A DNA stretch of 64,000 nt from Flavivirga spongiicola (lineage in GTDB: Bacteria; Bacteroidota; Bacteroidia; Flavobacteriales; Flavobacteriaceae): positions 2,949,001 through 3,013,000 of the forward strand of contig NZ_JAUOEO010000001.1 of NCBI RefSeq assembly GCF_030540825.1, written 5' to 3'. The position numbers and the translations under genes were made by a program. Each line of letters begins with the position of its first letter. Within the stretch, counting starts at the first letter, position 1. Positions 9,502 to 18,746 of this stretch are shown one piece after another. The notes under the pieces are model-generated. The model was not told the DNA's origin. It searched no databases and saw nothing but the letters and a program-made list of their open reading frames with translations.

Positions 9502-10665
9502 TTAGTATATTATTATTTGGTTATCTATAATTTTATAATCAAAAGGAGATATCTTATTTATAGATTCCATAACATCTTGTATGTTTTCAACGTTCACACT
9601 AAATCTAGCGTTGAATTTTTTGTTTTGAAGATCTACATTATTATTACTAATAGAAACATTATATCTGCGCTCTAATTTTCGAACCATATTATTGAATGTA
9701 GATCCTCTGAAAATGAGTTCACCGCTTATCCAACCTATGTAGAGACCTGTATCAACTTCTTCTACATAAGTATGCTTCTCCGATTTATTCCAAGCTCCTT
9801 TATAGCCAGGCTTAAGAATAATCTTATTATTAGGAGAATGTGTATTATACATATTGACCTTTCCTTCGACCAATACCGTTTTTATTTCTGTATCTTCTTT
9901 ATATGAAGATATATTGAATGATGTTCCTAATACTTCTACAGCTACCGAATCTGCATTAACAATAAAGGGGTGATTAATATCTTTAGCTACATCAAAGTAG
10001 GCTTCACCGTCAATAAAAACCTCTCTTTTTTTACCTTTTAAGAAATTAACGGGATACTTTATTGAAGTACCTGAGTTTAAATGGACTATTGTACCGTCTG
10101 ATAATTCTATGTCAAAAATTTTGCCATATGGTACCTCTAATTCGTTATATACTAATTCTTTTATCTCAGGATTTGTATGATATATAATTTTGTTGCCATT
10201 TTGAATGCCAAGAACTTCTCCTGACACAGCAACTATTTCTCTGGTTTCCCCTTGTCTAATAACTTTTATGTTATCTTTTCCAACCTTTAGTTTAATTACT
10301 TCTTCTGAGATTTGAATTTCATTACTAGGAGCTTTTTTTATTTGTATGAAATAAATAGTTGTAAAGAGTCCTATAAAAATAGCAGCTACCCTCCCCAAAA
10401 AAACCAAATAACGAATATTAGTTTTTTTACCTTTCTCTAACTTTTTCCAATTTTCGCTTTTTGATTTTTCGATCTTTTTTCTCAACAGATATTGCTCTCT
10501 TAGTTTTTCTTTATCAACTAAGTTATTTATGATGTATTCTCGATCTTCCTTTTCAAAAAAACGCGCAATATCCTTATTGTCTGGATTATCTTTATTTAGA
10601 ATAGAATTACTAATCCTTTTCGACAATTCTAATATTTCAATAATTTTTTTCACAAATTTATCCAT
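9502..10665 (-). CDS. FecR-family anti-sigma factor
   Basis: 387 residues. A cytoplasmic N-terminal part (about 1-85) should bind the sigma factor. One membrane segment lies at about 86-108. A periplasmic FecR domain follows (about 130-290, with VEVLGTSFNISSY and VLVEGKV). The C-terminal DUF4974 domain has FRGSTFNNMVRKLERRYNV. FecR proteins relay substrate-bound SusC signals through the STN domain to an ECF sigma factor. It lies between the sigma gene and susC on the same strand, the standard order for this regulatory triplet. Confidence 0.93.
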   Translation of the reverse strand: MDKFVKKIIEILELSKRISNSILNKDNPDNKDIARFFEKEDREYIINNLVDKEKLREQYLLRKKIEKSKSENWKKLEKGKKTNIRYLVFLGRVAAIFIGLFTTIYFIQIKKAPSNEIQISEEVIKLKVGKDNIKVIRQGETREIVAVSGEVLGIQNGNKIIYHTNPEIKELVYNELEVPYGKIFDIELSDGTIVHLNSGTSIKYPVNFLKGKKREVFIDGEAYFDVAKDINHPFIVNADSVAVEVLGTSFNISSYKEDTEIKTVLVEGKVNMYNTHSPNNKIILKPGYKGAWNKSEKHTYVEEVDTGLYIGWISGELIFRGSTFNNMVRKLERRYNVSISNNNVDLQNKKFNARFSVNVENIQDVMESINKISPFDYKIIDNQIIIY

Positions 10666-10733
10666 CTGTTAAAACTATAATAATAGGTCTATATTATATA
10701 AACGATGGAAAAGGAGTAAAGGACTAAAAAAGA

Positions 10734-10746
10734 TTTTTTTTTTTTT
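10734..10746. repeat. 13-base T homopolymer between sigma and FecR genes
   Basis: An uninterrupted run of 13 T on the plus strand (13 A on the coding strand) lies 4 nt past the sigma-gene stop. It is followed on the coding strand by TCTTTTTT, so an A/T-only hairpin could form. Such tracts are prone to length change. Confidence 0.7.
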
Positions 10747-10750
10747 ACTT

Positions 10751-11299
10751 TTATAAAAAAAGAGGACTTAATAATAGTAAAAAATAATCTTTTAATAAAG
10801 GGCGCATTTTTTGATATGCGATTTTTTTTTGCGTTTTTATTGTACTAGTAGATATTGATAACTCTTCTGCTATTTGCTTGTTTGATAGGCCCTTAAGGCT
10901 TAAGTTTATAATTCTTTTACACTTAATAGGCAAAGTGTTTACAGCCTTTTCTATAATTTCTGAAGCTTCTACAACAACAACCTCTCTTAAAAAGAAAGAA
11001 TCTTTCTCAGATTTTTTTATATCGTCTAAAGTTTGGTCACTTTTTACCCTTTGATATTTACTTTTAAGATAATCTAAGGATTTATTTTTAACAGCGGTAT
11101 ACAGATAGGCTTTTGTAGCAAGTTTCTCTTTAGGAATTGTTTTTTTTTGCCAAATATTAATAAATACATCCTGAACAACATCTTTGGAAAGCTCAACGTC
11201 ATTCATGTATTTATTTGAGAATAAACACAACGAGGTGTAATATGCATTAAATAATGCTTTATATTCTTTTCTATTTAGTTGATTCGTTTTTTTTAACAA
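10751..11299 (-). CDS. ECF-type RNA polymerase sigma factor (sigma-70 family)
   Basis: 182 residues. Sigma region 2 is at about 20-85 (ELSKDVVQDVFINIWQKK) and region 4 helix-turn-helix at about 120-170 (LSNKQIAEELSISTSTIKTQ), with no sigma-1 or -3 regions, as in extracytoplasmic-function factors. It starts the leftward set sigma, FecR, SusC, SusD and should drive transcription of the susCD genes when FecR releases it. Confidence 0.93.
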   Translation of the reverse strand: MLKKTNQLNRKEYKALFNAYYTSLCLFSNKYMNDVELSKDVVQDVFINIWQKKTIPKEKLATKAYLYTAVKNKSLDYLKSKYQRVKSDQTLDDIKKSEKDSFFLREVVVVEASEIIEKAVNTLPIKCKRIINLSLKGLSNKQIAEELSISTSTIKTQKKIAYQKMRPLLKDYFLLLLSPLFL

Positions 11300-12403
11300 G
11301 ATCTTCTAAAGATTAAATAATTTAAATTAACATTTCAAATAATTCTATCCCTCTCAACTAGAATCGTAATATTTTTAAAGTACTTCTGTTTTTTCAAATA
11401 TAAATATAAAAAAACAGTGATTTTCATTTTATATTTCAAAGATTATAAGCTAAACGCTAATTTCGTGAAATTAAGCAAGGAACCTGATGGATATTTACAA
11501 TCTTTATAATCACTTGGCTAAGTACGTTTGTTTATTTTTGTATTATTTTACCGAGAAATATTATAGTTACAATCAATTATATTCGGACATCGATTGGTGA
11601 AATTCAAAGTTATTATAATATTCCTAAAAAATCGAAAGAGCTTTAATGCTCTGGTTTTAAAATATACTTAGAAATAACCCTAAAATTTGACAGGTTCACA
11701 ACAATTAAGAGTTGATTATCCCAAGTGAGAGAATTGTTTTTTCAATTTTTTGTACAGAATATACTACTTTCCATCAAAGGGATGATGGCCACTATGTCTT
11801 GTATCTAACAACGATTTCTATTGGTTAGTAATCAAAGCAAAAGTATCAATGTTAAAAATTAATACTAGAATGATTTTAAAAATCTAATGATGCATCAGTC
11901 TTGACTTTCTTCACAATAATATTAGTTCCTTGTTAGAAGAATTTCAGTATAAACATCTGGGATAGTTTCTGTTACCGTAGTTTTAGCTTCAACACTCTAA
12001 AAGTCAGAATAAAAAAAGTAAAAACAGTAGCTTAGTTGCTTTGTGGATCATAATTTTTAGTTTTTTTAGTTAAAAAACTAAAGTAATTAAAAAGGAAGTA
12101 AAAACCTAAACTATTTCGACAAATGACAATTCTAAAAAGACCTAGGATGTTTATCTATTATAGATTGCTGAATTGAAGAATAAACAAATAAGTTGATTTT
12201 AAATTGTTAAAACGCTAAGTTTTATTGGGTAGATGTGCTGAATTCGTAAATGGCGATTAATTAGTTTAACCGAAAATCCCTATATATGATCCACTTTTTT
12301 GTTGCAAGTTCAGTTTTTGTTGTATGTGTCTCTTACCAATTGTTTTGATATTCTTACATAGGTTTGTCGCTGTTCTATGCTATACATGATAATTTATTTC
12401 AAG
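11300..12403. other. Gene-free AT-rich stretch upstream of the sigma gene
   Basis: About 1.1 kb without a convincing coding frame on either strand; only short open stretches of under 40 codons occur. No tRNA, repeat array or IS end was recognised. Together with the GH92 remnant next to it, the region reads as decayed coding DNA between two leftward carbohydrate gene sets. It must also contain the promoter of the sigma factor gene. Confidence 0.5.
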
Positions 12404-12560
12404 TTAATCTTTAGTACTCCCATTTACTAATGCTTTATGTGAAATAAAATAGCCTTCATGTGGCTTTCCATTAATTTGAATGTCTTTAATATATTTTTTC
12501 AATAATTCGCTTACTTTTCTACTGGTTCTATGTTCCTGTCCTTTAATATAATCAAAGAGG
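12404..12560 (-). pseudogene. Remnant of a GH92 alpha-mannosidase C terminus
   Basis: Read leftward, an open stretch of about 50 codons ends at a TAA (12404-12406). It contains YIKDIQINGKPHEGYFISHK followed by ALVNGS. This aligns by eye with the C-terminal domain of the intact GH92 protein nearby, which has FVKKVSLNGKP, YITHKEIVNGG. No start codon or upstream GH92 motifs remain, and the stop comes earlier than in family members. It is most likely the last trace of a third GH92 copy. Confidence 0.5.
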
Positions 12561-12636
12561 AACCTGAGACCAAAACAAAAAAACAGTAAGGTAACAGGTG
12601 TATTTTGTATAAAAAGATAGGGTCATAAATACTTTT

Positions 12637-14943
12637 TTATTTGGTATGACTCAATGAATAGGGAACAGCCTCTTTAGAAATTCCCCAACTCATATTTGGT
12701 TGTATTCCCATTTCTAAATTCAAACTTCCACCATCTTGAATGGTTTGAGTTGTCACCCAAGTTTGATTAAACGCTTTTCCATTTAGGCTTGCGTTTTGAA
12801 TAAAATGACTATTCTTTTTATTTCCTTTAGCAGAAATTGTGAATGTGTTTCCATTTTGAAGATGTAATTTTACCTTGTCAAAAAGTGGACTTCCCATAAC
12901 ATATTGATTCGTTGCCGGTGCTACAGGATAAAACCCTAAAGCACTAAAAACATACCAGGCAGATGTTTGTCCGTTATCTTCATCACCACAATACCCGTCT
13001 GGAGTGGGCGTATATAATTTATTCATAATGCCACGAACTTTAGCTTGTGTTTTCCAAGGTTGTTTGGCATAATTATACAGATATACCATATGTTGTATGG
13101 GCTGGTTTCCGTGTGCATAATTACCCATATTCACAATCTGCATTTCGCGAATTTCATGAATAGTAAATCCGTAATACGAAGCATCAAAATCTGGAGGCAT
13201 ATTAAAAACACCATCTAAAGCTGCCACAAATTTTTCATCGCCTCCCATTAAATCGATTAACCCCTGCACATCATGAAAAACGCTCCAGGTATAATGCAGA
13301 CTATTTCCTTCGGTAAAGGCATCTCCCCATTTTAAAGGATTAAAAGGCGACTGGAAACTTCCGTCTTTATTTTTTCCCCGCATTAAATTATTTGATGGAT
13401 CAAAAAGATTTTTATAATTCAAAGATTTCTCATAATACTTTTTAGCGACATCGTTTTTACCAAGTGATTTTGCCATTTGTGCTATTGTGAAATCAGCATA
13501 GGCATACTCTAAGGTTCTTGCTGCATTTTCATGAATACCAACATCGTAGGGTACATAACCTAACTCATTATAATAATCAATACCTGCACGACCAACACTA
13601 TTTACTGGACGACCATCGGCCACGGTTGCATTTTTTATGATTGCTTCGAATAGTAATTCTTTATCAAAACCATCAACGCCTGTTAAATGTGCATCTGCAA
13701 TTATAGGCGCCGAATTTGAACCAATCATACAATCTCTATGGCCCGGACTGGCCCATTCGGGAAGCCAACCCGATTCTTTATAAGTGTTTGCCAAACCTTC
13801 CATGATCTGACCATTTAGTTCGGGATACATCATATTAAAGAATGGAAATACCGCTCTAAAGGTATCCCAAAACCCATTATCCGTAAACATATAACCCGGT
13901 AGTACCTTTCCGTTGTATGGACTGTAATGCACAACATCGTTATTAGCATTAAATTCATAGAATTTTCTAGGAAACAACAGTACTCTATACAAACAAGAAT
14001 AGAATGTTTTTAGTTGTTCTTTATTTGAAGAGAACGCTTCAATACGACCCAATTCTTTTTCCCAAGCCTTGGTGGCTTCTGCTTTTACTTCATCAAACGT
14101 TTTACTCCCTATTTCTCTGTTCAAATTCAATTGTGCTTGTTCTGGGCTAATAAAAGAAGATGCTACTTTTACATGAATTTGTTCGCCGCGTTTGGTTTTA
14201 AAACCAATGATAGCACCAACATGTTCACCTTCATTATTTGTGCTGTTCTCTACTAATGTCCAATCATTACCCCAAGTATGATTTAGTTCAAAATCTTTAT
14301 CAAATTCTGCCACGAAGTAATTATGAAAATTATCAGGAACACCACCACTATTATTTCTACAATATCCAATGATTTTTCGCTCTTCAGGGATAATTTTCAC
14401 CATGGAGCCCTTAAAAAAGGCATCTAGCATGATGTAAGCTTTGTCGGTCTCAGGAAAAGTAAATTGAAACTGAGCAGCTCGTTCGGTAGGTGCTACCTCT
14501 GCAACAATATCATAATCTGCTAAATAGACACTATAATAATCTGGACGAACCGTTTCTGCTTTATGTGAAAAATAAGATTCTCGCTCGTCTTCTTTAAATT
14601 TTAGATCACCTGTAATAGCCATAAGAGAAAATGCCGCGTAATCATTTATCCAAGGACTCGGTTGATGCGTCTGTTTGATGCCTCTTATTTTTTTATCGTG
14701 GTATTTATAAGTCCATCCGTCACCCATCTTGGAAGTCATTGGCGTCCAAAAATTCATTCCCCAAGGTGTTGCGATGGCTGGATATGTATTGCCGTTAGAA
14801 AGACTAAAATCAGAATCGGTACCCATAAGTGGATTTACATAATCTATTAAATCAACTTGAGTAAGTACTTCATTTTGTTTTTTACCTTCATGACATGAAA
14901 GTATTAAAAAACAAGCCGTTATAAATCCTATATGTATTTTCAT
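12637..14943 (-). CDS. GH92-family alpha-mannosidase with Gln at the usual acid position
   Basis: 768 residues, full length for GH92, calcium-dependent inverting exo-alpha-mannosidases. A lipoprotein signal (FLILSC, Cys17) is followed by DYVNPLMGTDS and the N-terminal beta domain; the (alpha/alpha)6 domain contains GFWDTFRAVFPFF and CGDEDNGQTSAWYVFSALGFYP; a short C-terminal beta domain carries NGKAFNQTW. In the segment HGNxPxxH, where typical members have Glu as catalytic acid, this protein has Gln614. The neighbouring GH92 keeps Glu there (Glu605). From recalled work on GH92, the Gln variant occurs in an enzyme acting on mannose-1-phospho-6-mannose, where the leaving group needs no acid. 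This specificity is an inference. Confidence 0.9.
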   Translation of the reverse strand: MKIHIGFITACFLILSCHEGKKQNEVLTQVDLIDYVNPLMGTDSDFSLSNGNTYPAIATPWGMNFWTPMTSKMGDGWTYKYHDKKIRGIKQTHQPSPWINDYAAFSLMAITGDLKFKEDERESYFSHKAETVRPDYYSVYLADYDIVAEVAPTERAAQFQFTFPETDKAYIMLDAFFKGSMVKIIPEERKIIGYCRNNSGGVPDNFHNYFVAEFDKDFELNHTWGNDWTLVENSTNNEGEHVGAIIGFKTKRGEQIHVKVASSFISPEQAQLNLNREIGSKTFDEVKAEATKAWEKELGRIEAFSSNKEQLKTFYSCLYRVLLFPRKFYEFNANNDVVHYSPYNGKVLPGYMFTDNGFWDTFRAVFPFFNMMYPELNGQIMEGLANTYKESGWLPEWASPGHRDCMIGSNSAPIIADAHLTGVDGFDKELLFEAIIKNATVADGRPVNSVGRAGIDYYNELGYVPYDVGIHENAARTLEYAYADFTIAQMAKSLGKNDVAKKYYEKSLNYKNLFDPSNNLMRGKNKDGSFQSPFNPLKWGDAFTEGNSLHYTWSVFHDVQGLIDLMGGDEKFVAALDGVFNMPPDFDASYYGFTIHEIREMQIVNMGNYAHGNQPIQHMVYLYNYAKQPWKTQAKVRGIMNKLYTPTPDGYCGDEDNGQTSAWYVFSALGFYPVAPATNQYVMGSPLFDKVKLHLQNGNTFTISAKGNKKNSHFIQNASLNGKAFNQTWVTTQTIQDGGSLNLEMGIQPNMSWGISKEAVPYSLSHTK

Positions 14944-15042
14944 GTGTTTGTATTTATTGTCTTTTATCTGTCACATGCGACATCCATTTAATCATTCCCT
15001 TGAGTATCAGGTTTTAGTTATGGATGTTTCATGAGTTTGTTT

Positions 15043-16014
15043 TTATTGTATTTTAAAATCTGCATTAATCAATTTGTTTTTAATTTTCTTGGTTTGAATG
15101 GCATAATTAAAACCTGAACGCAAGCAATAAGCCCCGTGTTCTCCTTGTTTATTTAAAGCTATAAAACCAACTTGCAACCATTCTAAATCAGGGTGCCCTT
15201 TATAAATCTTGTATATGCGTTCAACAACTTCTTTACACGCTTCGTAGGGTGATTTTCCATGACGCATTAATTCGACTACCATCGCACTACCAGCTGTTTT
15301 CATCATGGCTTCTCCCATTCCTGTAGCTGCCGCTGCGCCAATCTCGTTATCTAAAAATAACCCGGCACCGATAATCGGCGAATCTCCAACACGTCCATGC
15401 ATTTTCCATGAAGCCCCACTGGTGGTACAAGCTCCAGAAAGATTTCTATTTTCATCCAGGGCCAGCATGCTAATAGTATCGTGGTTTTCGATATTAATTA
15501 CAGGTTTATATTCCGATTTCAATAGCCATGCTTCGTAAGCTTTCTTTGATTTTTCGGTTAATAAATCTTCTTTTTCGAAACCTTCTTCTAATGCAAACTG
15601 CAAAGCACCTTCGCCCACTAACATAACATGTGGTGTTTTTTCCATAACTTTTCTCGCCACAGAAACAGGGTGTTTTATGTTTTGTAAAAATGCTACCGAA
15701 CCACAATTGTTATATTGATCCATAATGCAAGCATCTAAAGTGACATAGCCTTCTCTATCCGGAAAACCTCCTAATCCAACGGTTTGAACATTTGGATTTG
15801 CTTCAGCTGTTTTCACACCTAGCTCTACAGCATCCAAAGCATGACCTCCATTAGCCAAGATTTTCCAGGCTTCATTGTTAGCAGCGATGCCATGATTCCA
15901 TGTAGAAATTACAACAGGTTTAACGATGCTCAGACTAATTATTTTATTTTGGTAATTAAGAACAATTAAAAACATTGCTACTAATACAAACAGGCTTGCA
16001 ATTGTTTTTTTCAT
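15043..16014 (-). CDS. N4-(beta-N-acetylglucosaminyl)-L-asparaginase (glycosylasparaginase family)
   Basis: 323 residues. This N-terminal-nucleophile hydrolase cuts the GlcNAc-Asn bond left after an N-glycan is trimmed. The autocleavage site is visible as NHDTISM, with Thr180 the new N terminus and nucleophile, followed by TSGASWKMHGRVGDSPIIGAG, the substrate-binding region. An N-terminal hydrophobic segment (about 4-22) suggests a signal peptide or anchor. Its start overlaps the stop of the upstream GH92 (TAATG), so the two are translationally coupled. The alternative, a plain isoaspartyl peptidase/asparaginase, is less likely because of the HDT and GRVGDSPI pattern and the GH92 neighbours. 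Confidence 0.87.
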   Translation of the reverse strand: MKKTIASLFVLVAMFLIVLNYQNKIISLSIVKPVVISTWNHGIAANNEAWKILANGGHALDAVELGVKTAEANPNVQTVGLGGFPDREGYVTLDACIMDQYNNCGSVAFLQNIKHPVSVARKVMEKTPHVMLVGEGALQFALEEGFEKEDLLTEKSKKAYEAWLLKSEYKPVINIENHDTISMLALDENRNLSGACTTSGASWKMHGRVGDSPIIGAGLFLDNEIGAAAATGMGEAMMKTAGSAMVVELMRHGKSPYEACKEVVERIYKIYKGHPDLEWLQVGFIALNKQGEHGAYCLRSGFNYAIQTKKIKNKLINADFKIQ

Positions 16015-18290
16015 TAGTTATATACTTTATTTGGTTCGGGTATTTCTACTTTCTTGAAAAAATCATCATTGGGAGTATCTGACATTATAAACTCCAAAAC
16101 ACCGCCATTAACAATTTCCTTATGTGTTATATAAACCCTTTTTAAAGGTTTTCCATTTAAAGAAACTTTTTTCACAAATTTGTTTTGATCAGAGAAGTTA
16201 GTTGTTGTTATTTTAAATGTCTTATGATTAGGTAAATGAATTGATGATTCTTCAAATAAAGGGATCCCTATATGATAAATACCTTGTGCTGGATTAACAG
16301 GGTAAAAGCCTAATGAATTAAAAATATACCATGATGACATTTGTCCGCAATCTTCATTTCCACAATGCCCATCAGGTTCATTTTTATATTGTTCTTCTAA
16401 AATTTGACGAACTAACTTTTGTGTTTTTGATGATTTTCCTAAATAATTATATAAATAAGCTACATGATGACTGGGTTCATTTCCATGAGCGTATTGCCCA
16501 ACCATACCCGTACTAAATAGTGGTAGTTTATCATGAGCTTCCGGATAATAAGAAAACATGGAATCTATTTTTTGTTCAAAACGTTCTTTTCCACCTGTTT
16601 TATTAATTAATTCATCAATATTGTGTGGCACAAACCAGTAATATTGCCACGCATTACTTTCACAGAAATAAGGCGAGTATTCTTTAGGAATAAAAGGCTT
16701 AATAAAATGTCCTTTGGTGTCTTTTGGTTGCATCCATGAGTTATTCTCATTATATAGGTTTTTCCAATTTTCTGAACGTTTCAAGAAATATTCATAATCC
16801 TTTTGTTTGCCCAAATCTTTAGCAAACATGGCAATACACCAATCATCATAGGCATACTCCATAGTTTTTGAAACCGACCAGTTTTCATGTTGATCATCTA
16901 CTGGAATATATCCTAACTCTTTATATATATCTATTTGCCGATCGTTAACCATCGCACTGGCTTTACAAGCTTTAAATGCGAGTTCTGAATCAAAATCAAA
17001 CCCCTTAAAATAGGCATCTACAATAACGGGAACGGCATGATAGCCAATCATCATATTGGTTTCACTTCCTTGCATGGACCAAACAGGAAGTTCATCTGTT
17101 TCTTTATAATGAGCTAAGAGTGATTTTATCATATCTGGAACGCGCTCTGGCTGCGTAATAGTATATAAAGGATGGGCCGCTCTAAAGGTATCCCACAGTG
17201 AAAAGGTGTCGTAACGTTGAAACCCCTCAGCCTTTGAAATCGTATCCATGCCTTTCTTATACTTTCCATTTTCATCATTAGCAGCTTTGTAACCGCCATC
17301 TCTGTCACTCAATAATGTGGGCGCTAACATGGATTGATACATCATGGTATAGAAGATGCTTTTTTTGTCTTCATCCGGAGATTGTATTTTAACTTTTTGA
17401 AGCTCTTGTTCCCAAACCAATAGGGCTTTTTTTCGATGAAAATCAAAATCAAAGCCTGTCGTTTCTGCCTTTATGGCATGGGCTGCCGCTTTGCAACTTG
17501 TAGTAGATAAACCCGTTTTGACGATTATTTTAGCATCATCTTCAATATGATATTTAAGTACAACTTTAGTGTTGCCTTTAGTAGGGGAAACACTCACCTC
17601 ACCTTCTTTATAGTAGCTGAGAGAAGAAAATGGTTTAGAAAACTGCATCTGAAAATACACTTTTTGATTTCTAGCCCAGCCTGTTGACATACGATAGCCT
17701 TGAATGGTAGAGTCATTTACTTTTTCAATGTAAGTATGGGTTGGTTTATCCCAATTTAAAGAGTAACCTAAGTCGACATGTATTTCTGTATTTTCATCTT
17801 TTGGAAATGTATAACGATGTATTCCAACTCTATCTGTTGCTGTTAGCTCGGCTTTTATACCATAATCTAATAAATCTACAGTATAATAACCTGGAGATGC
17901 TTTTTCCTGGTTATGTGAAAAAGATGAAAATGGTTTAAAATTATTGGCTTGTATCCTTTTATTGGATCTACTATTGATTGGCATGACCAAGATATCGTAT
18001 AAATCGCCTGCTCCCGTTCCTGTGAGATGTGTATGAGAAAACCCTGTAATGATTGAATCTTGGTAAAAATAGCCCGCTATTCTATCCCAACCGGGAATTC
18101 CTATATCAGGACTCAATTGTACCATTCCGAAAGGTACTGTAGCTCCAGGATATGTGTTTCCCGGACCATCGGTACCAATAAAGGGGTTTACAAAATCGAC
18201 TAACATTTTTGTGTTAGCTGTGCGCTGTGCTTCTTTTTTACAAGCGAATAGAGAAACAATAATAAAAAGATAAACGCATAGATTTTTCAT
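16014..18290 (-). CDS. GH92-family alpha-mannosidase
   Basis: 758 residues. Lipobox FACKK at about residue 17, then DFVNPFIGTDGPGNTYPGA, the hallmark GH92 start; later DTFSLWDTFRAAHPL, HGNEPSHHVAYLYNYLG with the expected catalytic-acid Glu605, and GNEDCGQMSSWYIFNSLGFYP with the Asp used with bound calcium. The C-terminal beta domain has VSLNGKPL and ITHKEIVNGG. Known members remove terminal alpha-1,2-, 1,3- or 1,6-linked mannose; linkage cannot be assigned here. It lies directly upstream of the glycosylasparaginase and downstream of the GH130 gene, consistent with stepwise high-mannose N-glycan breakdown. Confidence 0.93.
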   Translation of the reverse strand: MKNLCVYLFIIVSLFACKKEAQRTANTKMLVDFVNPFIGTDGPGNTYPGATVPFGMVQLSPDIGIPGWDRIAGYFYQDSIITGFSHTHLTGTGAGDLYDILVMPINSRSNKRIQANNFKPFSSFSHNQEKASPGYYTVDLLDYGIKAELTATDRVGIHRYTFPKDENTEIHVDLGYSLNWDKPTHTYIEKVNDSTIQGYRMSTGWARNQKVYFQMQFSKPFSSLSYYKEGEVSVSPTKGNTKVVLKYHIEDDAKIIVKTGLSTTSCKAAAHAIKAETTGFDFDFHRKKALLVWEQELQKVKIQSPDEDKKSIFYTMMYQSMLAPTLLSDRDGGYKAANDENGKYKKGMDTISKAEGFQRYDTFSLWDTFRAAHPLYTITQPERVPDMIKSLLAHYKETDELPVWSMQGSETNMMIGYHAVPVIVDAYFKGFDFDSELAFKACKASAMVNDRQIDIYKELGYIPVDDQHENWSVSKTMEYAYDDWCIAMFAKDLGKQKDYEYFLKRSENWKNLYNENNSWMQPKDTKGHFIKPFIPKEYSPYFCESNAWQYYWFVPHNIDELINKTGGKERFEQKIDSMFSYYPEAHDKLPLFSTGMVGQYAHGNEPSHHVAYLYNYLGKSSKTQKLVRQILEEQYKNEPDGHCGNEDCGQMSSWYIFNSLGFYPVNPAQGIYHIGIPLFEESSIHLPNHKTFKITTTNFSDQNKFVKKVSLNGKPLKRVYITHKEIVNGGVLEFIMSDTPNDDFFKKVEIPEPNKVYN

Positions 18291-18353
18291 ACACCGTTTT
18301 TATTTTTTAATAGGTTGTAGAGCTTATATAGAAGCCACTTTATATATGCGTTT

Positions 18354-18743
18354 TTAAGAATACCGAACATAATTCGTTTTACGTTGATATTTTCCTTTTT
18401 CTAATTGAAATTCCCAATGAACCCTAGAAAAATTCATAGGCCAAAAATCATCTTTGAGAGCTTTTTTTTGAGAAAAAGATGTTTTGAAAGGGGCTAATGG
18501 AATGGCTATTTCTGTACGCCATTTTTTATCTATGTCATTGGGATTGTTCAATGCACTATCAACATAAGTAGCAGGTTTAACCTTTATATTTTCTTTTGTA
18601 TGATTGTTTATATATATATTGAGAATATTTTCTTGTGTTTTACTTTGGGCGTTTATTTCATCATTGGCTAAAATAGAAATTATAAATACGAAAAGAAAGT
18701 TTATAGTTTTAACCCAAAAATATGTCGCATTTAATTTATACAT
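18354..18743 (-). pseudogene. Shortened CBM9-like carbohydrate-binding protein
   Basis: 129 codons. A hydrophobic export segment (about 11-33) runs straight into NPNDIDKKWRTEIAIPLAPF and later NFSRVHWEF. These are the central motifs of CBM9-like (DOMON-type) proteins, which are normally about 220 or more residues. The N-terminal strands and the C-terminal part after the HWEF motif are missing. The simplest reading is an internal deletion fusing a signal peptide to the middle of the domain plus an early stop. It starts 3 nt downstream of the GH130 stop in the same operon. A small functional binding protein cannot be excluded. Confidence 0.55.
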
Positions 18744-18746
18744 AAG

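Noticed and set aside
11487..11600. 37-codon frame starting MDIYNLYNHLAKY in the gene-free stretch
   Set aside because: Short, no recognisable motif or promoter; expected by chance in AT-rich DNA.
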